Positions 27,073 through 36,315 of a stretch of 64,000 nucleotides of DNA are shown here, piece by piece. The position numbers were made by a program, and so were the translations under genes. The stretch lies in contig NZ_LMPU01000008.1 of assembly GCF_001423945.1 (NCBI RefSeq), forward strand, positions 1 through 64,000, read 5' to 3'. The stretch is from Pedobacter sp. Leaf194 (GTDB lineage: Bacteria > Bacteroidota > Bacteroidia > Sphingobacteriales > Sphingobacteriaceae). Each line of letters starts with the position of its first letter. The first letter of the stretch is position 1. The notes beneath the pieces were generated by a model. The model was not told the DNA's origin. It saw nothing but the letters and a program-made list of their open reading frames with translations, and searched no databases.

Positions 27073-29199
27073 ATGGAAGACAGCAAAAAATCTATCGGTA
27101 AAGGTATCGATCGCATTGACGGGATTTTGAAAATTACCGGTAAAGCAAACTACGCTACCGATTATCCTGCGAAAAACATGGCCTACGCGGTATTGTTTAA
27201 AAGTACCATCGCCGCCGGGGAAATTAAAAAAATCGATACCAGTGAAGCTGAACGTTATCCTGGCGTTTTAAAAGTGATTACGCATGAGAATGCACCGAAA
27301 CTAAACCCCGAAGGCGGTTTAAGGGGCGGCGCTTTGCTGCAAAGCCCTCAAATTACTTTTCATGGCCAGCACATTGGTATGGTTGTAGCCGAAACTTTTG
27401 AACAGGCAACCGCTGCAGCACATTTGGTTAAAGTGGAATACACCAAGAAATCCGAAAAAATAGATTTCGAAAAACTTGCACAAACGCCGGAGATGCCAAA
27501 AGGGAAAGAATTGGCTGATTTAGTTCGTGGTGCCGGAAAATCGGCCCTCGATACTGCAGAAGTTAAAGTAGAAGAAACCTATGAAACGCCAATAGAACAT
27601 CACCATCCTATGGAACCCCATTCTACAATGGCAATTTGGGAAGGTGAAAAGTTAACGCTTTACAATGGTTCACAAATTATAAACGGCGCTCAGAGCGCAG
27701 CAGCCGCAACCCTAAACTTAAAATCAGAACAAGTTCGAATTGTTTCACCTTTTATTGGTGGCGGCTTTGGTTCAAAAGGCGGACAATGGGCAAACCTGGT
27801 GTTAGCCGCTGTGGCCGCAAAAATGGTTGGAAGGCCAGTTAAATTAGCACTTACCAGGCAGCAAATGTTTAATTCGGTGGGTTTGAGGCAACGTAACATT
27901 CAAAAGCTGAGCATCGGTGCAACAAAAGAAGGTAAATTGCTAACCTTGGCCCATGAGATCATTTCGCACACCGCTGTAGACAGCGAGTACATTGAGCCTT
28001 GCGGCGATTGCACCAAGATAATGTATGCTGTTCCAAATAGTCTGATAAGTTATCGGGTTGTTCCGATGAATTTAATCTTACCAACCTACACCCGCGGCCC
28101 GGGAAAATCGACTGGGAGTTTTGCGCTGGAATCTGCAATGGACGAACTGGCTTATAAACTTAACATGGATCCGATAGAATTAAGGATAAAAAATGAACCG
28201 GAAAAAGACCCTTCAAACGGAAAGCCCTGGTCATCTAGAACAACCGTTAAGTGTTTGCAGGAAGGTGCCAAAGCGTTTGGATGGAACATGAGGAAACTAG
28301 GGCCGGGAACAAACAAAGTTGGCGATGATTTTATTGGTTATGGTGTTGCCTGCGGTACCTATCCTGCAAGGCAAAGAGAAAGTTCGGCAATAATTAAACT
28401 TAAGTTAAAAGACAGAAAAGTATATGCGACCGTTGAAATTGCTGCTTCTGATTTAGGCACAGGAACACATACAATACTGGCGCAAACCGCCGCAGATGGT
28501 TTGAGCATACCTGTGGAACAGATTAGCGTTAAACTTGGCGACTCGGATTTACCTCCGGCAGCAGGTTCTGTTGGTTCTGTTGGTGCGTCGAGTTTTGCCA
28601 ACGCCGTTAATGATGCCTGTACCAAAATAACACATGAATTGCTGGCCAAATCCGGAAAGCAATTTTTTGTCCGCCCAACAGCGGCACAGTTGATGATTTC
28701 AGAAAATACCGCTGAATTTGAAACGCGTTCCAATTCAAAAGCACCAGCCGACGCCGAAAAATTTTCGTCCCATAGTTTCAATGCAAACTTTGCTGAGGTT
28801 AGGGTAAACGGGATTACTGGAATGGTTAAAGTAACCCGGTTTCTGGCCGTTACAGGCGCAGGCAAAATTTTGAATCCTAAAACAGCAAGGTCACAAATAA
28901 TTGGTGGCAACGTGTGGGGAATTGGAATGGCTTTAACAGAAGAATCCGTAATCGACCCCAGATATGGCAATTTTGCAACGCGATCTTTTGCTGACTATCA
29001 CGTGCCAAGCAATCTCGATATCGGTAACTTGGATGCAATGTTCGTGAACGAGCAAGATATTATCCCGAATAAAATGGGTGTAAAGGGTATTGGCGAAGTT
29101 GGTATTGTTGGTGTAGCTGCTGCTGTAGCCAACGCTGTTTTTAATGCAACGGGCAAGCGAATAAGATCGTTACCAATAACACCAGATAAGCTTCTTTAA
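27073..29199 (+). CDS. Oxidoreductase molybdenum-cofactor subunit (PaoC type)
   Basis: A 708-residue large subunit with the molybdopterin cytosine dinucleotide site. IDGILKITGKANYATDYPAKNM near residue 15, GGGFGSKGG near 230, and the catalytic glutamate in KGIGEVGIVGVAAAVANAV near 674 are visible. It probably oxidises aldehydes or N-heterocycles by hydroxylation in the periplasm, co-exported with the Tat-bearing small subunit. No maturation chaperone (XdhC/PaoD type) or cytochrome partner gene is adjacent, so maturation must rely on genes elsewhere. Confidence 0.92.
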   Translation: MEDSKKSIGKGIDRIDGILKITGKANYATDYPAKNMAYAVLFKSTIAAGEIKKIDTSEAERYPGVLKVITHENAPKLNPEGGLRGGALLQSPQITFHGQHIGMVVAETFEQATAAAHLVKVEYTKKSEKIDFEKLAQTPEMPKGKELADLVRGAGKSALDTAEVKVEETYETPIEHHHPMEPHSTMAIWEGEKLTLYNGSQIINGAQSAAAATLNLKSEQVRIVSPFIGGGFGSKGGQWANLVLAAVAAKMVGRPVKLALTRQQMFNSVGLRQRNIQKLSIGATKEGKLLTLAHEIISHTAVDSEYIEPCGDCTKIMYAVPNSLISYRVVPMNLILPTYTRGPGKSTGSFALESAMDELAYKLNMDPIELRIKNEPEKDPSNGKPWSSRTTVKCLQEGAKAFGWNMRKLGPGTNKVGDDFIGYGVACGTYPARQRESSAIIKLKLKDRKVYATVEIAASDLGTGTHTILAQTAADGLSIPVEQISVKLGDSDLPPAAGSVGSVGASSFANAVNDACTKITHELLAKSGKQFFVRPTAAQLMISENTAEFETRSNSKAPADAEKFSSHSFNANFAEVRVNGITGMVKVTRFLAVTGAGKILNPKTARSQIIGGNVWGIGMALTEESVIDPRYGNFATRSFADYHVPSNLDIGNLDAMFVNEQDIIPNKMGVKGIGEVGIVGVAAAVANAVFNATGKRIRSLPITPDKLL

Positions 29200-29246
29200 A
29201 AATGTTGTGAGACTGCTTAAGTAGCCGCAAAGCAAAGCTTAGAGAA

Positions 29247-29299
29247 ACCATATAAGACATCAGCAACTGTAAACACATTTGTTTAATGCCTTATATGGT
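29247..29299. terminator. Candidate bidirectional hairpin between convergent operons
   Basis: ACCATATAAG (29247-29256) pairs with CTTATATGGT (29290-29299) over 10 bp with a 33-nt apical region. It lies between the convergent Pao and efflux operons. There is no clear U run, so terminator function is tentative. Confidence 0.4.
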
Positions 29300-29347
29300 A
29301 TTACTTATTTTGAATAGTTAACAATTTAACTCGTAACGAATGCTGAA

Positions 29348-30757
29348 TTAGTTCCAACCGCCGCCTAATGACCTATACAAGCCAACAACCGCGTTCAGCT
29401 GCTCGGTTTTGATGGTGGTTAGTTCCAACTCGCTTTGCAATAAATTGCCTTGGGCAGTAATTACTTCGAGATAATTAGCCATGCCGCTTTTAAATAGTAA
29501 GCTCGCATTTTTTGAAGCCTGTTGTAATGTCTGCGCTCTTTTTTCAGCAATGCTGTATTGGGCTTTCAGTTTTTCTACTTTCGTTAACTCGTCAGAAACT
29601 TCGCCTACTGCATTGATTACCGATTGGCGAAATTGAATAACAGTTTTTTCTCTGTCAATTTTGGCAAGCTCCAAGTTGGATTTAAGCTGACCTCGTTGAA
29701 AAATCGGCTGTGTAATGCCACCAGAAACCAACCCAAATAACGAGGCCGGCATACTAAACCAGTTGCTTGCTTTAAAAGAATTAATGCCTCCGCTTGCACT
29801 GATGACCAGAGATGGGTACAGACTTGCTGTTGCAACGCCAACTTTAGCATTCGCAACATTCAAAGCAAGTTCTGCGGATTTAATGTCGGGCCTGCGACTA
29901 AGCAATGCTGATGGAAACCCTGCATTTAAATCCTGAGGTATTGCCATTTTATCTAAGCGATTTGTACGGTTAATCGATTTCGGTAAAGTACCAATTAAAA
30001 CGCTTAGGGCATTTTCCTGTAACGCTACATTTTGCTCCAGGCGGGGAATCAGTTGCGCCGCATTTAGCTGTTGCGCCTCTGCCTGCTGAATGGCCAGCGA
30101 AGTTACCTGACCAGCATCAAACTGCAGGTTAATAATTCTTAAAGTGCTGTCATTCAGTTTTAAATTTTTCCTCGCGATTTCCAATTGTGCATCCAACATC
30201 AGCAGATTATAATACCCTTGCGCAACGTTTGCAACCAAACGGGTTTGAACGGCTTCACGAGCCTCTTCCGTTTGCAAAAAACTTGCTAAGGCACCCGCTT
30301 TTTGGTTGCGGATTTTGCCCCAGATGTCAGCCTCCCAAAATACACCAAGGTTTGCATTATAATCTTCAATATGGGTAGAACCAGTAAACTGATTAAGGCT
30401 TAAACCGTTTAAACTGTTATCAGATGGGCGACTGGAGCTCGCTGTAACCTGCAATTTCAGCTCCGGTAAATAACCCAGTTTAGATTGTTTAAATAACACT
30501 TCGGCCGCATCAATGTTCTTCAACGCGATCTGCATATCGTAGTTCTTGACCAAAGCCGTATCAATTAAATTCTGTACGGTAAGGTCGTTTATGAAATTCT
30601 TCAGAGGCAAATCGCCAATGCTTGAAGAATCTTTTGGTGCCATGTTTCTAAACATTTTAGGCGCCAAACTTTCTGGCAAAGCCAGATCTTTAGAAACCGA
30701 ACATCCACTCCAGATTAACGCAAGGAGCAGGATGGTAAAAATATTAAACCGTTTCAT
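29348..30757 (-). CDS. Outer-membrane efflux lipoprotein (TolC/OprM/NodT family)
   Basis: A 469-residue outer-membrane channel for an RND tripartite pump. A lipoprotein signal ends at lipobox WSGC (Cys about residue 19). Two OEP domains follow, with long helices (EVLFKQSKLGYLPELKLQVTA near 85; SRRPDIKSAELALNVANAKVG near 285), ending AVVGLYRSLGGGWN as is typical for OprM-like proteins. Its start overlaps the end of the RND transporter gene by 14 nt. Last gene of the efflux operon. Confidence 0.92.
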   Translation of the reverse strand: MKRFNIFTILLLALIWSGCSVSKDLALPESLAPKMFRNMAPKDSSSIGDLPLKNFINDLTVQNLIDTALVKNYDMQIALKNIDAAEVLFKQSKLGYLPELKLQVTASSSRPSDNSLNGLSLNQFTGSTHIEDYNANLGVFWEADIWGKIRNQKAGALASFLQTEEAREAVQTRLVANVAQGYYNLLMLDAQLEIARKNLKLNDSTLRIINLQFDAGQVTSLAIQQAEAQQLNAAQLIPRLEQNVALQENALSVLIGTLPKSINRTNRLDKMAIPQDLNAGFPSALLSRRPDIKSAELALNVANAKVGVATASLYPSLVISASGGINSFKASNWFSMPASLFGLVSGGITQPIFQRGQLKSNLELAKIDREKTVIQFRQSVINAVGEVSDELTKVEKLKAQYSIAEKRAQTLQQASKNASLLFKSGMANYLEVITAQGNLLQSELELTTIKTEQLNAVVGLYRSLGGGWN

Positions 30758-33700
30758 ATAATTCGTGATTTATAGTCGGTTCCTCGTGATATGAACGAAC
30801 CTCCTCTTGTGATTTTTTTGAAAATTTTTCCTGAACAGCCTGGAATAAAACGAAGAGTACAGGAATGATGAACAAACCTAAAATTACTCCTGAAATCATT
30901 CCTCCGGCTGCGCCGATACTAATTGAGTGGTTACCCTGAGCAGACGGACCAGTAGCACCCATCATTGGAATTAAGCCTACAATGAAGGCAAGGGAAGTCA
31001 TAATAATTGGGCGTAACCTTGATTTTGCCGCTTCTAAAGCAGATGAAACCAGTGGTTGGCCGGCACGCCTACGCTGTACCGCAAACTCCACAATTAAAAT
31101 TGCATTTTTTGCGAGCAAACCAATAAGCATTATCAGTGCTACCTGAACATAAATATTATTTTGAATTCCTGTTAAACCGATGGCGACGAACACACCAAAT
31201 ATTCCAGCCGGGATGGATAAAATTACGGCAAGTGGTAAGATGTAACTTTCGTATTGTGCCGATAGTAAAAAGTAAATAAATACCAGACACAATAGAAATA
31301 TCACAGTTGATTGCCCACCTGAAGAAATTTCCTCTCTTGTTTGGCCTGAGAATTCGTAGCTATAACCCGCAGGCAAGTGTTTTTCAGCAACTTCTTCAAT
31401 CGCTTTAATCGCCTGTCCGGAACTGAAGCCCGGTTTTGGAATGGCATTGATGGAAATCGAATTGAACAAATTGTACCTTGATGCTGTTTCAGAACCATAA
31501 ATACGACTAAGTTTTACCAAAGTATTAATCGGAACCATTTCGCCGCGGTTACTTTTTACAAAAACCCTGTCAATGCTGGATGGGTCTGCCCTATCCTGAA
31601 CATCGGCCTGCACAACCACACGATAATATTTACCAAAACGGTTAAAATCTGACGCTTGGGCACTACCAAAATAGGTCTGCATTGTCTGCAAAATATCTTT
31701 AACATTTACGCCCAGTTGGTCGGCTTTTTCATCATTAATGTCCAGTTGCAACTGCGGATAATCGGCCTTAAAACTGGTAAATGCGACGGCAATTTCCGGG
31801 CGTTTCATTAACTCGCCGATAAACTGCTGAGAAATACCACTGAATTTATCCAGTTTACCACCTGTTTTGTCTTGCAGTACCATATCCAACGCTTCCACGT
31901 TACTAAATCCCGGAACGGTTGGAAAGCTAAATACGAAGAAGCTTCCGCCAGAAATTGCACCTAATTTCCCACGAACCTGATTCATAATTTCCTCAATGTT
32001 TTTCACCGCTCCGCGTTCCTCATTCGGTTTCAACAGTACGAAAACCACTGCAGAAGAAGGACTTGTTGAATTGGTAAGGAGGTTGAAACCCGAAATCGCA
32101 GTTACATCCCTTGAGGCATCGAGTTTACTTAATAGCGTTTCTGCCTCTGTCATTACTTTTTGAGTTCCATCCAACGATGTTCCTGACGGCGTGTTTACGG
32201 CAATGGCGATAAATCCTTGGTCTTCTGTCGGAATAAAGCCGGCCGGTGTGGTCTTAACCATAAAAACTGTGGCCAATGTAATCAGAGCCAAACCGCCCAT
32301 ACTTAACCATTTATGCCGAACCAAAAATTTCAGTCCGCCAACATAGCGGTTAGTTAAGGAATTGAAACTATGGTTAAAACCATTAAAAAACCTTTGTTTA
32401 AAATTTGGTTTAACCTCTGGGTTTTCGCTCTGCGGTTTATGATTGTCTTTTAAGAACAAGGCCGCAAGCGCCGGACTTAAAGTTAGTGCGTTCACCGCGG
32501 AAATTACAATCGCTATGGCCATAGTAAAGGCAAACTGGCGATAGAAAACTCCGGTAGAGCCTTCCATAAATCCGACAGGTAAAAATACCGCCGCCATAAC
32601 AAGGGTAATGGAAATGATGGCACCGGTGATTTCGTGCATCGCCTCGTGTGTGGCCGCTTTCGGGCCCAAATGCTTATGCTCCATTTTGGCATGCACCGCT
32701 TCCACTACCACAATCGCATCATCTACCACGATACCAATGGCCAGAATTAACGCAAACAACGTTAATAAGTTGATGGAAAAACCAAACAACTGCATAAAAA
32801 AGAAGGTTCCTAAAATAGCAACCGGAACTGCAATGGCCGGAATAAGAGTTGAGCGGAAATCCTGCAGGAATAAAAATACAACAATGAAAACCAGAATAAA
32901 CGCTTCTACCAAGGTATGCTCCACCTGTTCAATCGATTGATCTAATGAAACTTTGGTACTGTAAAAAATGTTCTTTCTAATACCGGCCGGAAAAGTTTTT
33001 TCCTGTTTAGCCATCAGCTTATTAATCGCAACCTGGATATCGTTGGAGTTTGAACCAGCCAACTGAATAATTCCAATTACAATACCTTTTTTACCATTTA
33101 AACGGGTAATGCTGTTATAAGAATAAGCCCCAAGTTCAACTCTTGCCACATCTTTCAAGTGTAGAATCGAACCATCGGCATTGGCACGTATAGCTATATT
33201 TTCATACTCTTCGGGTTTGGTTAATTTGCCTTTATATTTAATTACGTATTCAAAAACTTCTTTACTTTTCTCGCCAAATTTACCAGGAGCAGCCTCCAAA
33301 CTCTTGTCCTGGATCGCTTTCATAATTTCGTTTGGCGTAACCTGATAAGTGGCCATCTGTGTTGGGTTTAACCACACACGCATCGAATAGTCTTTTACAC
33401 CGCCAAAAATTGCAGCCGAGCCTACACCTGGTATACGTTTAATTTCAGGAATGATATTAATTTGTGCGTAATTTGCCACAAAAGTCTGGTCGTATTTTTT
33501 CTCGTCATCGGTGTATAAACCAATAGCCATAATAAAACTGTTCTGCTGTTTAGCAGTAGTTACGCCCTGCTGCACTACCTCTGCCGGGAGCTGACTGGTA
33601 GCCTGCGCTACACGATTTTGCACATTTACAGCTGCCTGATCTGCATTAGTACCTAATTTAAAGAATACTGTAATGGCTAATGAACCATCATTACTGGCCG

Positions 33701-33941
33701 TAGAGCTCATGTAAGTCATGTTTTCTACACCATTAATCGATTCTTCGAGCGATGGCGCTACAGAACGCAAAACCGTTTCGGCATTCGCACCCGGATAAAC
33801 TGCAGTAACTAAAACCGAGGGTGGCGCAATATCAGGGAATTGTTGCAAGGGCAACTTAGTAAGGCCGAGTACACCTAAAATCACCAACAAAATGGAGATA
33901 ACGGTTGCCAGTACAGGCCTTTGTATAAATATTTTGAACAT
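30744..33941 (-). CDS. RND efflux transporter (HAE1, AcrB/MexF family)
   Basis: A 1065-residue inner-membrane proton-driven drug exporter of the HAE1 family. It has twelve membrane segments in two halves, the proton-relay aspartates in GIVVDDAIVVVE near residue 408, the N-terminus MFKIFIQRPVLATVISILLV, and ALIMLIGLLAKNAILIVEFA near 935 in the second half. Full family length. It sits between its membrane-fusion partner (55 nt upstream) and its outer-membrane partner. Substrates cannot be predicted. Confidence 0.95.
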   Translation of the reverse strand: MFKIFIQRPVLATVISILLVILGVLGLTKLPLQQFPDIAPPSVLVTAVYPGANAETVLRSVAPSLEESINGVENMTYMSSTASNDGSLAITVFFKLGTNADQAAVNVQNRVAQATSQLPAEVVQQGVTTAKQQNSFIMAIGLYTDDEKKYDQTFVANYAQINIIPEIKRIPGVGSAAIFGGVKDYSMRVWLNPTQMATYQVTPNEIMKAIQDKSLEAAPGKFGEKSKEVFEYVIKYKGKLTKPEEYENIAIRANADGSILHLKDVARVELGAYSYNSITRLNGKKGIVIGIIQLAGSNSNDIQVAINKLMAKQEKTFPAGIRKNIFYSTKVSLDQSIEQVEHTLVEAFILVFIVVFLFLQDFRSTLIPAIAVPVAILGTFFFMQLFGFSINLLTLFALILAIGIVVDDAIVVVEAVHAKMEHKHLGPKAATHEAMHEITGAIISITLVMAAVFLPVGFMEGSTGVFYRQFAFTMAIAIVISAVNALTLSPALAALFLKDNHKPQSENPEVKPNFKQRFFNGFNHSFNSLTNRYVGGLKFLVRHKWLSMGGLALITLATVFMVKTTPAGFIPTEDQGFIAIAVNTPSGTSLDGTQKVMTEAETLLSKLDASRDVTAISGFNLLTNSTSPSSAVVFVLLKPNEERGAVKNIEEIMNQVRGKLGAISGGSFFVFSFPTVPGFSNVEALDMVLQDKTGGKLDKFSGISQQFIGELMKRPEIAVAFTSFKADYPQLQLDINDEKADQLGVNVKDILQTMQTYFGSAQASDFNRFGKYYRVVVQADVQDRADPSSIDRVFVKSNRGEMVPINTLVKLSRIYGSETASRYNLFNSISINAIPKPGFSSGQAIKAIEEVAEKHLPAGYSYEFSGQTREEISSGGQSTVIFLLCLVFIYFLLSAQYESYILPLAVILSIPAGIFGVFVAIGLTGIQNNIYVQVALIMLIGLLAKNAILIVEFAVQRRRAGQPLVSSALEAAKSRLRPIIMTSLAFIVGLIPMMGATGPSAQGNHSISIGAAGGMISGVILGLFIIPVLFVLFQAVQEKFSKKSQEEVRSYHEEPTINHELYETV

Positions 33942-33996
33942 TGTTTTAAGTTTTATTTTTGTTCTTGAAATGTACTTTAAGCTTTTGCTTTAATGT

Positions 33997-35199
33997 TTAG
34001 CTTTTAGTTTTTAAGCTTGCAGCTTTGTCTGTAGCCTTTTCAGGGGTAATCACCTGACCTTCCTGCAAACGATCTAAACCGCTGAGTACAATCTGGTCGC
34101 CAGATTTTACGCCGTCTTTTATCAGATAATTATCGCCACTTTTACCGATAACGGTGATGGGCATTTTGTTAACCTTATTGCCTTTCTTTAGCGCAAAAAC
34201 GAAAACTTTATCCTGCATTTCTACAGTAGCTGATTGTGGAATTAAGATTGCGTCATCATGCTTTAAACCTAAGCGAAGTTTGCCGGTATTGCCTGAACGT
34301 AAAGTACCACTGGCATTAGGAAAACTTGCTCTCAAAGTAATTGCGCCAGTATTTTTATCAAACTGACCATCAATCATATCAATTTTTCCTTTTGTTGGAT
34401 AAACAGAATTATCAGCTAAAACGAGCTCTACGGCAGGCAAATGTTTAATTCGGTCTGCAGGCGTTTTGCCAGGGTAGTTAGTGTTAAAACTGTTGAAATC
34501 ATTTTCCGCCAGTGCAAAATAAACATGCACTTCGTGGATGTCTGACAACTGAGTTAAAGCAAGCTGGTCACTTGGCGAAACTAAACTTCCCTGTTTTTTG
34601 GGAATACGGCCAATATACCCGCTAACGGTTGCCTTTACATTGGTATAACCCAGGTTAATCTGGGCCGAGGCAACACTTGCCTTTGCCTGCTCGGCATTTG
34701 CCTGCGCAATCTTATAAGCAGTTTTAGCTGTTTTTAACTGAAACTCGGAAACTACCTTGTTTTGAACAAGTGGAGTTAACTTATCAACCTCCAGCTGGGC
34801 ATTTAAAATCGCAGCCTCAGCGGCATGTAAGCTTGCTTTTGCATTGTTCAAGGCCTCACGATATGGGTTATCATTTATCTTGAAAAGCGTTTGACCGGCA
34901 GAAACAAAAGCGCCTTCATTTACCAAAACACTTTGCAGGTAACCGCTCACCTGAGGGCGAACGTCAATATCTACAGCCCCTTGAATTGATGCAGGATACT
35001 CAATATATGTGGTTTCAGCACTTGCATTTACCGTGCTCACAGGCAAAACCGGCGGCGGTGGCGCAGCCGCAGCTTGGTCTGGAGCCGATTTACAACTTGC
35101 TAGAAAAACAGAAAATGATAAAATAATTAACGTTAACTTAACATTATTAAATTGTTTAACACTGTTAAGTAAAATAAACAAACGGTGGATAGCATTCAT
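33997..35199 (-). CDS. RND efflux periplasmic adaptor (membrane fusion protein)
   Basis: A 400-residue HlyD/AcrA-like adaptor lipoprotein. The lipobox is FLASC (Cys about residue 36), followed by a proline/alanine linker. DIDVRPQVSGYLQSVLVNEGAFVSAGQTLFKI-type lipoyl half near residues 78-110, a coiled-coil hairpin near 115-175 and a beta-barrel domain follow. The N-region is longer than usual before the hydrophobic stretch, and the DNA encoding residues 11-15 carries a copy of the TetR-type palindrome. No other ATG would give a signal peptide. First structural gene of the efflux operon. Confidence 0.92.
   Translation of the reverse strand: MNAIHRLFILLNSVKQFNNVKLTLIILSFSVFLASCKSAPDQAAAAPPPPVLPVSTVNASAETTYIEYPASIQGAVDIDVRPQVSGYLQSVLVNEGAFVSAGQTLFKINDNPYREALNNAKASLHAAEAAILNAQLEVDKLTPLVQNKVVSEFQLKTAKTAYKIAQANAEQAKASVASAQINLGYTNVKATVSGYIGRIPKKQGSLVSPSDQLALTQLSDIHEVHVYFALAENDFNSFNTNYPGKTPADRIKHLPAVELVLADNSVYPTKGKIDMIDGQFDKNTGAITLRASFPNASGTLRSGNTGKLRLGLKHDDAILIPQSATVEMQDKVFVFALKKGNKVNKMPITVIGKSGDNYLIKDGVKSGDQIVLSGLDRLQEGQVITPEKATDKAASLKTKS
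35155..35169. promoter_or_regulatory. TetR-type operator copy inside the adaptor gene start
   Basis: TTTAACACTGTTAAG is a near-perfect palindrome. The same core is found upstream of this gene and of the regulator. Being inside the coding start, it may add to repression or be chance. Confidence 0.4.
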
Positions 35200-35238
35200 A
35201 TGAATATAATTAATTGTGGATTTATGATGTATAAATAA

Positions 35239-35253
35239 TCTAACAGTGTTAAA
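35239..35253. promoter_or_regulatory. TetR-type operator upstream of efflux operon
   Basis: TCTAACAGTGTTAAA is a palindromic core 40-54 nt upstream of the adaptor ATG. It is preceded by ATAAATAA, as in the copy upstream of the TetR gene, so the two sites share a block of about 20 nt. Confidence 0.6.
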
Positions 35254-35270
35254 TTACAGGGTAAAAAAAA

Positions 35271-35876
35271 TTAGCTGTTTATAGATAAGGTAATGCCTTT
35301 TATAGCATCCTTTAAAATTTGTTGGTTTAGTTCGTCTGTTGTTCTGCCGTTAGGCCGCACAAGGTTAATGGATATCAAGCCATGGATAATAGACCAGTAA
35401 GTGTAATATTTCATGCAGATATCGTTATCAGAAACTGGTTTTTTTTCAAACAGCGATTCAATAACATCACCCAGCATAGAACTAACCGTTTCAGCCTCAG
35501 GCATGGTGCTTTTCACATTGCAACACACCATATCTACGCCGTACATCAATTGGTAAAACTCTTTGTGGGCAAATGCAAAGTTCCAATACGCCACCCACAT
35601 GGCCTCCATTTTATCTTCAGGATTTTCATGCTTGTCGCGTGCCTCACGAATGTCTTTGCCCAACATTTGATAACCTCTTCTGGTGAGTTCCAGCAAAATT
35701 CCTTCTTTGTTAGAAAAATATTCGTAAATAATTGGCGCAGTGTACTCAATCTGGTCTGCAATTTTACGCATACTCAAAGCCTGCCAACCCTCTGTTTGAA
35801 CAATATTCAAGGCGGCATCCAGAATGCTTGTTCTGGTTTCTTCTTTCAAACGTAGAATTCTTTCTTTACTTCCCAT
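35271..35876 (-). CDS. TetR family regulator of the efflux operon
   Basis: A 201-residue TetR/AcrR-type repressor. The N-terminal helix-turn-helix is ILDAALNIVQTEGWQALSMRKIADQIEYTAPIIYEYF-type (residues about 18-54), followed by an all-helical ligand-binding domain (TetR_C family). MGSKERIL at 35876 is a better start than the ATG 33 nt upstream, because TetR proteins usually begin shortly before the HTH. It is in the same direction and 71 nt upstream of the efflux genes. Shared palindromes before both units suggest autoregulation and pump repression, relieved by a pump substrate. Confidence 0.9.
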   Translation of the reverse strand: MGSKERILRLKEETRTSILDAALNIVQTEGWQALSMRKIADQIEYTAPIIYEYFSNKEGILLELTRRGYQMLGKDIREARDKHENPEDKMEAMWVAYWNFAFAHKEFYQLMYGVDMVCCNVKSTMPEAETVSSMLGDVIESLFEKKPVSDNDICMKYYTYWSIIHGLISINLVRPNGRTTDELNQQILKDAIKGITLSINS

Positions 35877-35901
35877 GACTGGAATTATTAGGTGTAAATA
35901 A

Positions 35902-35916
35902 TCTAACACCGTTAAG
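35902..35916. promoter_or_regulatory. TetR-type operator upstream of its own gene
   Basis: TCTAACACCGTTAAG, with preceding GTAAATAA, matches the copy upstream of the efflux operon (TCTAACAGTGTTAAA) in 11 of 15 positions. It lies about 26 nt before the chosen TetR start. Confidence 0.55.
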
Positions 35917-36315
35917 CAAATGTAAAACCATTTCAGAAATCTAGAATCATCGAATTGTCAAATCAAATTGGCCTTTAAAAAATGTGTATTTAAAATGCTT
36001 TAAAGCCGTATTCTGTGGAACTTAAATCCATCAGATATTTCTACTGTCATTCGAAAATTGATTTTTTTGGAGATTTTGTGTTTTTGGAAAGCAATGTCTG
36101 TCGCTTTTTTGTAACAGCGCTCCCGCCCTTTATTACAATCTTTTTCAACTTCTGTTGTGCAGTAATGCAAATTTGTCTTTAATTTCTAAGGGCATAGCAA
36201 AATTTGACGATGGTAACGGAAAAAGTATTTCCATTTCGGTCGGGTTTAAAAATAAAAGAGATTGCAGGAAACTAACAAAGAAAATAAGCTTCCCACACAA
36301 TAATTTTACTAATTC
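35917..36315. other. Intergenic region between TetR gene and trpA
   Basis: About 400 nt. A short plus-strand frame overlaps the 3' end of trpA but has no family resemblance. I see no terminator with a clear U run after trpA and no RNA gene. Confidence 0.4.

Noticed and set aside
28359..28970. 203-codon minus-strand ORF inside the PaoC-type gene
   Set aside because: It is an antisense frame of a well-supported gene with no features of its own.
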